Positions 1 to 7,535 of a stretch of DNA of 19,634 bases are shown here, one piece after another. Below the pieces are notes generated by a model, which saw nothing but the letters and a program-made list of their open reading frames with translations, did no database searches and was not told where the DNA came from. A program made the position numbers and the translations under genes. Source of the stretch: an uncultured Bacteroides sp. (GTDB lineage Bacteria; Bacteroidota; Bacteroidia; Bacteroidales; Bacteroidaceae); contig UQVZ01000053.1 of the NCBI GenBank assembly GCA_900544675.1, positions 1 through 19,634 of the forward strand, given 5' to 3'. Position 1 is the first letter of the stretch; every line of letters starts with the position of its first letter.

Positions 1-93
1 GACTGTCGAAAATTTATGCGTAATTTGAGAATCCCTCAGGTTTTTACGTTGATCCCAGATAACTGTATGTTTAAGATTGCCACAGGAGCATAA
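1..93 (+). CDS. C-terminal end of an unidentified protein (partial)
   Basis: Reading from base 1, this frame stays open for 30 codons and stops at a TAA at 91-93. The other two plus frames hit stops within the first 30 bases. The peptide mixes basic and hydrophobic residues and ends in IPDNCMFKIATGA. I do not recognise the family. A strong hairpin with a T-rich tail begins 14 bases after the stop, which is what the end of a real transcription unit looks like. The start lies outside the window. Chance openness over 30 codons is possible, so confidence is moderate to low. Confidence 0.45.
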   Translation, partial: DCRKFMRNLRIPQVFTLIPDNCMFKIATGA

Positions 94-107
94 AGAGCGC
101 AAAAAGA

Positions 108-150
108 AAAGCGTTAACTGCTTGATTTCGTGCAATTAACGCTTTGTTTT
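108..150. terminator. Bidirectional intrinsic terminator
   Basis: The arms AAAGCGTTAA (108-117) and TTAACGCTTT (136-145) are perfect complements. After one C-A mismatch the stem continues with TGC/GCA, leaving a 10-base loop. On the plus strand the stem is followed by GTTTT, and on the minus strand by a T-rich tract (TCTTTTT). It can therefore end both the gene entering from the left and the tRNA transcript coming from the right. Confidence 0.8.
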
Positions 151-154
151 CGAG

Positions 155-228
155 TGGACCAGCCAGGGCTTGAACCTGGGACCTCCAGATTATGAGTCTG
201 TTGCTCTAACCAACTGAGCTACAAGTCC
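155..228 (-). tRNA. tRNA with CAU anticodon (elongator Met, or Ile2)
   Basis: The minus strand folds into a full cloverleaf: acceptor GGACTTG/CTGGTCC, D arm GCTC/GAGC, anticodon loop CTCATAA with anticodon CAU, a five-base variable loop, and T arm CCAGG/CCTGG around TTCAAGC. The discriminator is A and CCA is not encoded. The initiator is unlikely because the anticodon stem lacks the three G-C pairs and base pair 1-72 is G-C. A CAU anticodon could also be tRNA-Ile2, read after lysidine modification of C34; sequence alone does not settle this. Two stem positions are mismatched: U6-U67 in the acceptor stem and A27-G43 at the top of the anticodon stem. Confidence 0.93.
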
Positions 229-256
229 TATTAGAAGTATTCCTTAAAAACTGGTG

Positions 257-287
257 CAAAAGTAATGGATTCGTAGGACATTTGCAA
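257..287 (-). promoter_or_regulatory. Bacteroides-type promoter of the tRNA gene
   Basis: On the minus strand TACTTTTG (264-257) matches the -7 consensus TAnnTTTG. TTGC (287-284) lies 19 bases upstream at the -33 place. The predicted transcript would start roughly 20-25 bases before the tRNA. Confidence 0.65.
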
Positions 288-348
288 CATTTGGACATAT
301 TTTTTCAAAAAAAAAACTAATCCATAGCTGTGCTTCCAATATATATTG

Positions 349-356
349 TATTTTTG
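349..356 (+). promoter_or_regulatory. Probable -7 element of the Ca2+ ATPase/ribF operon
   Basis: TATTTTTG matches TAnnTTTG and ends 32 bases before the ATPase start codon. No clear TTTG stands 19-21 bases upstream, so the -33 half is weak. Confidence 0.45.
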
Positions 357-388
357 CGACACTTAAAATTAACTAATAAACAGGCATT

Positions 389-3034
389 ATGTCACAGAAC
401 ACTAATGAACCACGCCTGAACGGACTTACCGAACAGGAAGTTCTCGCCAGTCGTGAGAAATATGGAGTCAACCTGCTGACTCCTCCCAAGCGGCCTTCGA
501 TGTGGAAACTCTATCTGGAAAAATTCCAGGACCCTGTTATCCGGGTTTTACTGGTCGCAGCAGTTTTTTCCTTAATCATTTCCATTATCGAGAACGAATA
601 TGCCGAAACCATCGGTATCTTCTTCGCCATCTTCCTTGCCACGGGCATTGGATTCTACTTCGAATACGACGCGAACAAGAAGTTTGACTTGCTGAATGCG
701 GTGGGCGAAGAAACCCCTGTCACCGTTATCCGCAACGGGAAAGTGCATGAGATTCCACGTAAGGATGTAGTGGTGGGAGATATCGTCATCCTCAATACCG
801 GTGAGGAAATACCTGCCGACGGCACCTTGGTGGAAGCGGTTTCGCTGCAAGTCAACGAATCGAGCCTGACAGGAGAATTGATGGTGAACAAGACTACCGT
901 AGAAGCCGACTTTGACGAAGAAGCCACCTATCCTTCGAACAGCGTAATGCGCGGCACGACCATTACCGACGGTCATGGCATCATGCGTGTGGAACGGGTG
1001 GGCGACGCTACCGAAATCGGCAAGGTGGCACGTCAGGCTACCGAGCAAAGCCAGGAGCAAACGCCGCTGAACATCCAGTTGTCCAAACTTGCCAACCTGA
1101 TTGGGAAAGCGGGATTCACCATTGCCGCCCTTACCTTTATCATCTTCACTTCGAAAGACTTGTATGCTTACCTGCAGGTAAATACCGTGAGCGACTGGCA
1201 TCAATGGCTGGATATCGCCCGCATCGTGTTGAAATATTTCATGATGGCGGTGACCTTGATTGTCGTAGCCGTCCCCGAAGGATTGCCGATGAGCGTCACG
1301 CTCAGCCTGGCACTGAATATGCGCCGTATGCTGAAGACCAACAACTTGGTGCGTAAAATGCATGCTTGCGAAACAATGGGTGCCATTACCGTCATCTGTA
1401 CCGATAAGACCGGCACGCTGACGCAGAACCTAATGCAGGTATATGATGCCAAACTGGACGAAAGCCAACCAGACCTGATAGCCGAAGGCATTGCCGCCAA
1501 CTCGACAGCCTTTTTGGAAGAAAAGGTCGAAGGTGAGAAGCCGTCAGGAGTAGGAAATCCGACCGAAGTGGCATTGCTGCTCTGGCTGAACGGCAAAGGA
1601 AAAAATTACGAGACATTGCGCGAGAATGCGAAGGTAGTCAACCAGCTGACCTTCTCTACCGAACGCAAATACATGGCTACGCTGGTCGATTCGCCCATCC
1701 AACAGAAGCGGATACTTTATATGAAGGGTGCGCCCGAAATTGTGATGGGCAAATGCAACCTGAGCGATGAGCAGATAGCTGCCAACAACAAGCAACTGTT
1801 GGACTATCAGAATAAGGCAATGCGTACACTGGGACTTGCCTATAAGGTAGTGCCCGAAAATGCTTCCACCGATTGTGCCGAGCTGGTAAACGAAGGCGGA
1901 CTGACCTTCCTGGGCATCTTTGCCATCAGTGACCCGATTCGTCCCGATGTGCCTGATGCAGTCAAGAAATGCCAGTCGGCAGGCATCAGCGTAAAGATTG
2001 TCACCGGCGACACACCGGGTACCGCTACCGAAATTGCCCGTCAGATAGGCTTGTGGAAACCTGAAGATACAGAGCGCAACCGCATTACGGGTGTCGAGTT
2101 TGCCGCATTGAGCGATGAAGAAGCGCTCGACCGCGTGCTCGACTTAAAAGTGATGAGCCGTGCGCGTCCGATGGACAAACAACGCTTGGTACAGCTCTTG
2201 CAACAGAAAGGTGCCGTAGTGGCCGTAACCGGAGACGGCACCAACGATGCCCCGGCATTGAATCATGCACAGGTAGGACTTTCGATGGGTACAGGAACTT
2301 CGGTAGCCAAAGAGGCGAGCGATATTACCTTGCTCGACGACTCTTTCCACAGCATCGCTACCGCCGTCATGTGGGGACGTTCGCTATATAAGAACATCCA
2401 ACGCTTCATCGTATTTCAGTTGACCATCAATGTTGTGGCTCTGCTGAGCGTATTGCTGGGCGCGTTCTTCGGCACTTCCCTCCCGCTTACGGTGACACAG
2501 ATGCTTTGGGTAAACCTGATTATGGATACTTTTGCCGCTATGGCACTGGCTTCCATCTCGCCCAGCATGGACGTGATGAACGAGAAACCGCGCAAGCGCA
2601 CCGACTTCATCATCACTCCGGCGATGCGTAACAACATCTTCGGTGTAGCTATTGCCTTCCTCGTCATCCTGATGGGAGCATTGGCTTACTTCAAGGGATT
2701 GCCCGACGGGCTGCTGCCGAACGGTGAAATGAACGTACATTACCTGACTATCTTCTTCACGATATTTGTGATGCTGCAATTCTGGAATCTGTTCAATGCC
2801 AGCGTATTCGGCACTAACCATTCTATTTTCCGTGATGCCAGCCATGCGTTGGGCATGCTGAGTGTGGCATTGATTATCCTGGTCGGACAACTTATCATTG
2901 TCACCTTCGGCGGGAAAGTATTCCGCACCGAACCGCTCTCGCTGACCGAATGGCTGTACATCATCGGCGGCACATCGTTCGTATTATGGATTGGTGAAAT
3001 CTGGAGAGGCATCAAACGTCTGTCGAAGAACTAA
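389..3034 (+). CDS. Calcium-translocating P-type ATPase, PMCA-like (P2B)
   Basis: An 881-residue inner-membrane pump that exports Ca2+ at the cost of ATP. All P-type landmarks are present: the actuator TGE (161-163), PEGLP in TM4 (296-300), the phosphorylation site DKTGT with Asp339, the nucleotide-domain KGAPE (446-450), the hinge TGDGTND (614-620), and C-terminal helices to residue ~875. The N-terminal ~70 residues match the cation-ATPase N domain. Ca2+ ligands are visible as Glu297 (TM4) and Asn709/Asp713 in TM6 (WVNLIMD). The TM5 place that is Glu771 in SERCA appears to be Ala684 after Asn681, as in plasma-membrane Ca2+ pumps that carry one ion. This favours P2B over P2A. The length is normal, with no breaks. 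It is followed 14 bases later by ribF and probably shares its transcript. Ca2+ specificity is inferred from family. Confidence 0.93.
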   Translation: MSQNTNEPRLNGLTEQEVLASREKYGVNLLTPPKRPSMWKLYLEKFQDPVIRVLLVAAVFSLIISIIENEYAETIGIFFAIFLATGIGFYFEYDANKKFDLLNAVGEETPVTVIRNGKVHEIPRKDVVVGDIVILNTGEEIPADGTLVEAVSLQVNESSLTGELMVNKTTVEADFDEEATYPSNSVMRGTTITDGHGIMRVERVGDATEIGKVARQATEQSQEQTPLNIQLSKLANLIGKAGFTIAALTFIIFTSKDLYAYLQVNTVSDWHQWLDIARIVLKYFMMAVTLIVVAVPEGLPMSVTLSLALNMRRMLKTNNLVRKMHACETMGAITVICTDKTGTLTQNLMQVYDAKLDESQPDLIAEGIAANSTAFLEEKVEGEKPSGVGNPTEVALLLWLNGKGKNYETLRENAKVVNQLTFSTERKYMATLVDSPIQQKRILYMKGAPEIVMGKCNLSDEQIAANNKQLLDYQNKAMRTLGLAYKVVPENASTDCAELVNEGGLTFLGIFAISDPIRPDVPDAVKKCQSAGISVKIVTGDTPGTATEIARQIGLWKPEDTERNRITGVEFAALSDEEALDRVLDLKVMSRARPMDKQRLVQLLQQKGAVVAVTGDGTNDAPALNHAQVGLSMGTGTSVAKEASDITLLDDSFHSIATAVMWGRSLYKNIQRFIVFQLTINVVALLSVLLGAFFGTSLPLTVTQMLWVNLIMDTFAAMALASISPSMDVMNEKPRKRTDFIITPAMRNNIFGVAIAFLVILMGALAYFKGLPDGLLPNGEMNVHYLTIFFTIFVMLQFWNLFNASVFGTNHSIFRDASHALGMLSVALIILVGQLIIVTFGGKVFRTEPLSLTEWLYIIGGTSFVLWIGEIWRGIKRLSKN

Positions 3035-3048
3035 TCGGAGAGCGGGAT

Positions 3049-3969
3049 ATGGAGATAATCACTGCCGGAGACCACAGCGCTCTTCCTCCTTGCGTAGCCA
3101 CCATCGGATGTTTCGATGGTGTACACCGTGGGCATCGTTATCTGATTGCCCAGGTGCTGGATGAGGCACGGAGGCAAGGGTTGCATAGTGCATTGATTAC
3201 TTTCCCGGTACATCCCCGGCAGGTGATGCAGAGCGACTATCTTCCGCAATGGCTCACCTGCCTGCCTCAAAAAGAAGATTTATTGAAAGAACAGGGTGCA
3301 GACTATTGCATCCTGTTGCCTTTTACCCGCGAACTCTCTCTCTTGTCTGCCCGCCGGTTTATGGAGTTGCTGCACAATGAGTTTCATGTGCAGATACTGG
3401 TTATCGGTTATGACCATCGGTTCGGACACAACCGGAGCGAAGGATTCGATGACTATTGCCGGTACGGAAAGGACTTGGGCATGGAAGTGATTCATGCTTC
3501 CGCGCTGGTAGAAGACGGTGTATCCATCAGTTCCAGCCTCATCCGGAAGTTGTTGAAAGAAGGCGACACAGTGCGTGCCAATCATTATTTAGGATATCGC
3601 TATTACCTGGACGGACAGGTGGTAGGCGGTTATCAGATGGGGCGCAAGCTGGGTTTCCCTACCGCCAACCTGCAACCTTCGTGCGCCGACAAGCTGGTCC
3701 CCAAGGAAGGAGTATATGCCGTTTATGCTTATGTGGAAGGCAAACGCTATGCCGGTATGCTGAATATCGGGCATCGTCCTACTTTGGATAACGGAAGTGA
3801 GCGGAGTATCGAGGTGCATATCATCGGTTTTGAGGCGAACATTTATCAACACTATCTTCGCATCGAGTTTGTGCAATATCTCCGCGATGAACGGAAGTTT
3901 GAAAACACGGAAGCACTCATCGCCCAATTGCAACACGATAAGGAAGCAATCATCCGACTCTTGAGTTGA
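3049..3969 (+). CDS. ribF: Bifunctional riboflavin kinase / FAD synthetase
   Basis: This 306-residue cytosolic enzyme phosphorylates riboflavin to FMN and then adenylylates FMN to FAD. The N-terminal nucleotidyltransferase domain shows GCFDGVHRGH (20-29), the HIGH-like ATP site, and YDHRFGHNRSEG (121-132). A SSSLIRKLL stretch (161-169) closes that domain. The flavokinase domain starts near 180 with GRKLGFPTANL (198-208), where PTAN binds ATP/Mg2+, and Glu255 in IEVHIIGFE is the expected catalytic acid. Length equals that of typical RibF (about 310). A GGAG at 3037-3040 sits 8 bases before ATG and fixes the start. The gene lies 14 bases after the Ca2+ ATPase; the pairing has no obvious metabolic logic. 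A long palindrome follows the stop. Confidence 0.95.
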   Translation: MEIITAGDHSALPPCVATIGCFDGVHRGHRYLIAQVLDEARRQGLHSALITFPVHPRQVMQSDYLPQWLTCLPQKEDLLKEQGADYCILLPFTRELSLLSARRFMELLHNEFHVQILVIGYDHRFGHNRSEGFDDYCRYGKDLGMEVIHASALVEDGVSISSSLIRKLLKEGDTVRANHYLGYRYYLDGQVVGGYQMGRKLGFPTANLQPSCADKLVPKEGVYAVYAYVEGKRYAGMLNIGHRPTLDNGSERSIEVHIIGFEANIYQHYLRIEFVQYLRDERKFENTEALIAQLQHDKEAIIRLLS

Positions 3970-3980
3970 GATTATTTATT

Positions 3981-4057
3981 GAACACAGAGACACAAAGAC
4001 ACAGAGTATATATTTTCATTAAGAATAAAAACTCTGTGTCTTTGTGTCTCTGTGTTC
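3981..4057. repeat. Long perfect palindromic repeat, copy 1 (27-bp arms)
   Basis: The left arm (3981-4007, beginning GAACACAGAGAC) and right arm (4031-4057, ending GTCTCTGTGTTC) are exact reverse complements over 27 bases, around a 23-base AT-rich loop. It separates the convergent ribF and GH97 genes. It lacks a T-tract after either arm, so it is not a textbook terminator, although the stem would be very stable. The same arms recur at 12495 and 13311 with a different loop, so this is a dispersed family. Confidence 0.92.
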
Positions 4058-4090
4058 ATAAAAAGCAATTGCACTTCAACGGCGTTCCGC

Positions 4091-6199
4091 CTATAATTCT
4101 TTGATGCTGATAGCCACTCCGCCACTCGGGGCAAGACGCTGTTTCAGCACGGTCTTGCTGCTGACTTTTTTCTTGCTGATGACATAGTCTTGTGGGTTCG
4201 TGCGCCAGTCGGCTTTCTTTCCGTCGGCATAAATTGTCGCCTCATATTTTTTCCCTTCGGGCAAGAAGCTGAAATCAATGACAGCTTCCCGTTCGTTTTC
4301 ATCGGTGATGCCGCCTACGTACCATTCGTTTTTACCTTTTGCCTTACGGGCTATCGTGATGTAGTCGCCCGGCTCGGCTTCCAGGATGTAAGTATTATCC
4401 CAGTCTACCGCCACGTCTTTGATGAACTGGAAAGCATCCAGGTGCTTTTCATAGTTCGGATACAAGTCTGCCGCCATCTGGAGCGGGCTGTACATCGTAA
4501 TGTAGAGGGCAAGCTGCTTGACCAGCGTCGTACTCAGCTTCGCCTTGTTCGAGCCATATTGCGAGAGGTCACCTTCGAATATACCCGGCGTATAATCCAT
4601 CGGACCGCCCATCAGGCGGGTAAAAGGCAGGATGGTTGTATGGTCCGGACGGTTGCCGTTGAACGATTCAAACTCGGTGCCACGACCCGATTCTTGCGCT
4701 ATCCAGTTGGGATACGTGCGGCACATACCCGTAGGACGGACCGCCTCGTGCGAATTGACCATAATCTTGTATTGGGCAGCCGTGGCTGCTACACGGTTAT
4801 AATGGTTCACCATCCATTGCCCGTCGTGGTGCTCACTACGCGGAATGATGGCGCCCACATAGCCTGTCTTTACCGCATCATAGCCATATTTGTTCATAAA
4901 GCGGAAGGCATCGTGCATCTGGCGTTCGTAATCGGCTACCGACGAAGTCGTCTCATGGTGCATGATGATTTTCACGCCTTTCTCCTGCGCATAGCGTTGC
5001 AGCTCTGCCACATCGAAATCGGGATACGGCGTAGTGAAGCTGTAAATGAACTCCTTACTGTAAGCATAATTGTCTTCCCAGCCTTCGTTCCAGCCTTCCA
5101 CCAGCACGGCGTCGAATCCATGGCGAGCCGCGAAGTCGATGTATTCCTTTACATGCGCGGTGTTGGCACCGTGATGTCCGTTCGGTTTCAGTTTCGTATA
5201 GTCCGTCTTGCCGATTACAATGTCCTGCGTGTCGGTATAAGCCCACGTAGAACCCTGTCCCGTGAAGTATTCCCACCATACACCTACGTATTTTGTCGGA
5301 TGAATCCAGGACGTATCTGCCAGTTTGCAAGGCTCGTTCAAGTTCAATATCAGGTTCGAGGCCAGAATGTCGCGGGCATCGTCACTGACGATAATGGTAC
5401 GCCACGGCGTAGTGCTTCCGGTCTGTACATACGCCTTCGTACCGTTCTTGTCAGGAGTAAGGTGGGTACTCAACACAAAGTTTTTGTCGTCCAGGTTCAG
5501 CTGCATGGCAGGATAGTTCACCAAGGCGGCTTCGTGGATATTGATATACAGTCCTTCATCAGATTTCAGCATCAGCGGCGATTGCACGGCAAGGTTCGGT
5601 GTGAAAGACTTGATGGCAAGCGCTTCCCGACGTACGCTGTCAATCAGACCGGCTACTTCCGAGAGCTTCGAGGTCGTAGTGGGATATTCGTTGGTATCAT
5701 AATCGCCCGGCAACCAAAAGGCTTTGTGGTCACCCGTCAGGCGGAATTCGGTTTCTTCTTCATTTACCGTAAAATGACGAAGCTCCTTCTGCACCGGAAA
5801 CTCGTAGCGGAAACCCAGTCCGTCGTCGAACAAACGGAAGCGGAGGTTCAGCAGCCAGCCCGTTGTCTGCTGGCGCATGGCGACAAACAGCTCATTATGC
5901 CGGTCGCGAATCTCCCGATATTGTCCCCATACGGGTTCCCATGTCGTATCGCTTTCCGAAGTCTTTGTCTCGGTTATCTCGAAGTGCTTGTCAAACTGGT
6001 AATCGGGGCGTACCGTAAATCCCAGTTTGCTTTCCTTTATCACGTCTTTCCCTTTATACTGAAGGGAATAAACCGGTGTACCTTCTGCCGAAAGATGGAA
6101 ATCCAGTTTCAAGTTTCCGTCCGGCGATTGCAATGTCTGTGCCGGAAGCAGCCCTATCGCGGCAAACAGAAACAGGCAAATAATGTTCAGTCGTTTCAT
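4091..6199 (-). CDS. GH97 alpha-glucosidase, SusB-like, periplasmic
   Basis: A 702-residue inverting glycoside hydrolase that releases glucose from alpha-glucans and oligosaccharides. An N-terminal signal peptide (1-20, cleavage after LLPA) points to the periplasm. It has the GH97 order: N-terminal beta-sandwich, a catalytic (beta/alpha)8 barrel from ~300, and a C-terminal beta domain from ~600. Glu416 (HHE), Glu485 (NSHE) and Glu509 (SGRGTE) have spacings of 69 and 24 residues, the same as the base pair and acid Glu439/508/532 of B. thetaiotaomicron SusB. Glu171 and Glu503 fall at the Ca2+-ligand places (SusB 194 and 526). The segment KTGYVG has no Asp, which argues against the retaining alpha-galactosidase branch. 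No susC/susD or regulator is adjacent, so it seems to be an orphan. Convergent with ribF. Confidence 0.93.
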   Translation of the reverse strand: MKRLNIICLFLFAAIGLLPAQTLQSPDGNLKLDFHLSAEGTPVYSLQYKGKDVIKESKLGFTVRPDYQFDKHFEITETKTSESDTTWEPVWGQYREIRDRHNELFVAMRQQTTGWLLNLRFRLFDDGLGFRYEFPVQKELRHFTVNEEETEFRLTGDHKAFWLPGDYDTNEYPTTTSKLSEVAGLIDSVRREALAIKSFTPNLAVQSPLMLKSDEGLYINIHEAALVNYPAMQLNLDDKNFVLSTHLTPDKNGTKAYVQTGSTTPWRTIIVSDDARDILASNLILNLNEPCKLADTSWIHPTKYVGVWWEYFTGQGSTWAYTDTQDIVIGKTDYTKLKPNGHHGANTAHVKEYIDFAARHGFDAVLVEGWNEGWEDNYAYSKEFIYSFTTPYPDFDVAELQRYAQEKGVKIIMHHETTSSVADYERQMHDAFRFMNKYGYDAVKTGYVGAIIPRSEHHDGQWMVNHYNRVAATAAQYKIMVNSHEAVRPTGMCRTYPNWIAQESGRGTEFESFNGNRPDHTTILPFTRLMGGPMDYTPGIFEGDLSQYGSNKAKLSTTLVKQLALYITMYSPLQMAADLYPNYEKHLDAFQFIKDVAVDWDNTYILEAEPGDYITIARKAKGKNEWYVGGITDENEREAVIDFSFLPEGKKYEATIYADGKKADWRTNPQDYVISKKKVSSKTVLKQRLAPSGGVAISIKEL

Positions 6200-6306
6200 A
6201 AATATGATGTGTTTTTAAGATAAAGATTACTCCTTATTATATATTATAAAAACAACCGAAACGGCAGTTACACTTAAAGCCGGTCCTCATTTTATTTTCG
6301 CTCGGC

Positions 6307-6525
6307 TTAAACATGACTGCCCATAAAATCCACTCTTCCCGCATTTCTAATTGAACATTTAGCCTTCCATTCATATCCGCAGGTCGGACATAACCGACAC
6401 GCCTTTTCTCCATGATGGGGTGAAATTTTATCTGAATCTAATGTGTTTTTATTATAACTCCATTGTGCTGCAAGTTTCGGGAAGAACTGCGATAATTTTC
6501 TTTCATGTTGTTTTTTTAAAAGCAA
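6307..6525 (-). pseudogene. Remnant of a treble-clef (DUF4379-like) zinc-finger protein
   Basis: A 72-codon frame with TTG as its only usable start. A stop lies four codons upstream, so it cannot extend. Residues 15-60 resemble one treble-clef repeat unit: FPKLAAQW for the usual P-x-L-a-x-x-W, then NKNTLDSDKISP, CPTCGYEWKA and SIRN. Only the first CxxC pair (Cys46/Cys49) is present. The second zinc knuckle, expected after the R-N-x-G stretch, is missing, and the frame ends in unrelated residues. It begins 10 bases inside the 3' end of the nuclease gene. I read it as a fragment of a longer gene or a decayed downstream partner. A small expressed protein cannot be excluded. Confidence 0.5.
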
Positions 6526-7535
6526 TATACGTCCTTATACCAACGCATCCATTTATACAAGTCATGATTTTGTGTGCTTACCGCGTTCAGCACGTCATAG
6601 TTAGTGAAGGAACTGAACATTCTGTCTCCGCATGTCAATGCTTTATATCTATTGATCGACTTATCCAACATAGTGTTTTTTGCATGATGACATACAGAGA
6701 AAGTCACTGTATTATACGTCCCTGTTTCCTGCAACGCAAAGGCAAGCATCTGATTACGCCACAGTTGATTGAGTCCACCTTTGAACGGACAACCTATAAT
6801 TTCAATAGAGCCTTGAAATTTATTCAGATTCTTCTTCAGGATATCCCAGTATTTATATCCTATTATATGATAATAGCATTTCTTTGGGTTATTCGCAATG
6901 TCTACAAGTGTACATAAAGTGCAATTCTCTTTACATGTGTTTGCTTCACTTTTGTATGCTCCGCAATCGGTAAACTCTTTCTCGCTAAGCTTATGTTCAA
7001 TCAGCCACAGACATAATTTGTCTTCCTTATTATAATAAGCAATGGCCACATCCGCATCAGTCCCGGCACGTTTGGAGTGGTCATTTAAGAGACCTGCTCC
7101 TTGTTTAATGTCTTGTCCCCAATATTCAAAACAGAATCCGTGGAATAGTTTGTCTCTTGCCATTTTACTAAAATCTGAAGGACATCCGGGAATCATGGGT
7201 AATATACGGTCAGCGTCTTCAGAAAGAAGTAGTGGCATGAAGAGGTTTATGCAGGCGGTCTGAGAGCTTACGGCATGACAGGCAAACTTATGAGGTTTAT
7301 AGGCGAAATCACCACGTTGCATTTCCTCCAGCAATGGAACGATTGTTTTATACATCATCGGAGGAATAATTGTCTCTTTTGTGAAAACAGCATCGTATTC
7401 ATGCCCTCTGTATAAACCCCTTTCCCGAGTGACGTATTTACGTTTCCAGTTTATAATATGGACATAAATTGCTTCTTGCTCCGAAGTTAATTTACTCGGA
7501 AGATAGTACTTCACTCCATTTATTGTCTTCTCCAT
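6516..7535 (-). CDS. Putative restriction endonuclease, PGN_0703-like PD-(D/E)XK fold
   Basis: A 339-residue protein, probably cytosolic and without signal or membrane segments. The core GTDADVAIAYYN (158-169) followed by LWLIEHKLSE (176-185) fits the Asp...Glu-x-Lys metal site of PD-(D/E)XK nucleases, with Asp160 or Asp162, Glu180 and Lys182. This layout recalls the family named after P. gingivalis PGN_0703; that match is from memory and unverified. Right after the active site come Cys191, Cys201, Cys205, Cys208 and Cys220, a possible zinc or iron-sulfur site. The gene is clearly more AT-rich than its neighbours, uses AT-ending codons and lies alone on the minus strand, so it was probably acquired by transfer. 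No methyltransferase or specificity gene is adjacent. A zinc-finger remnant overlaps its 3' end. Target unknown. Confidence 0.6.
   Translation of the reverse strand: MEKTINGVKYYLPSKLTSEQEAIYVHIINWKRKYVTRERGLYRGHEYDAVFTKETIIPPMMYKTIVPLLEEMQRGDFAYKPHKFACHAVSSQTACINLFMPLLLSEDADRILPMIPGCPSDFSKMARDKLFHGFCFEYWGQDIKQGAGLLNDHSKRAGTDADVAIAYYNKEDKLCLWLIEHKLSEKEFTDCGAYKSEANTCKENCTLCTLVDIANNPKKCYYHIIGYKYWDILKKNLNKFQGSIEIIGCPFKGGLNQLWRNQMLAFALQETGTYNTVTFSVCHHAKNTMLDKSINRYKALTCGDRMFSSFTNYDVLNAVSTQNHDLYKWMRWYKDVYCF

Noticed and set aside
4190..6223. A 677-codon open frame on the plus strand opposite the GH97 gene
   Set aside because: It is the shadow of a GC-biased codon pattern. The translation has no family features, while the minus strand has a signal peptide and all catalytic residues.
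6277..6308. AAGCCG/CGGCTT inverted repeat between the zinc-finger remnant and the GH97 start
   Set aside because: Only 6 bp with a 20-base loop and no T-tract; too weak to call a terminator.
6420..6917. A 165-codon plus-strand frame inside the nuclease region
   Set aside because: It is antisense to the nuclease gene, has no ribosome site and shows no recognisable motif; the minus strand has an interpretable active site.
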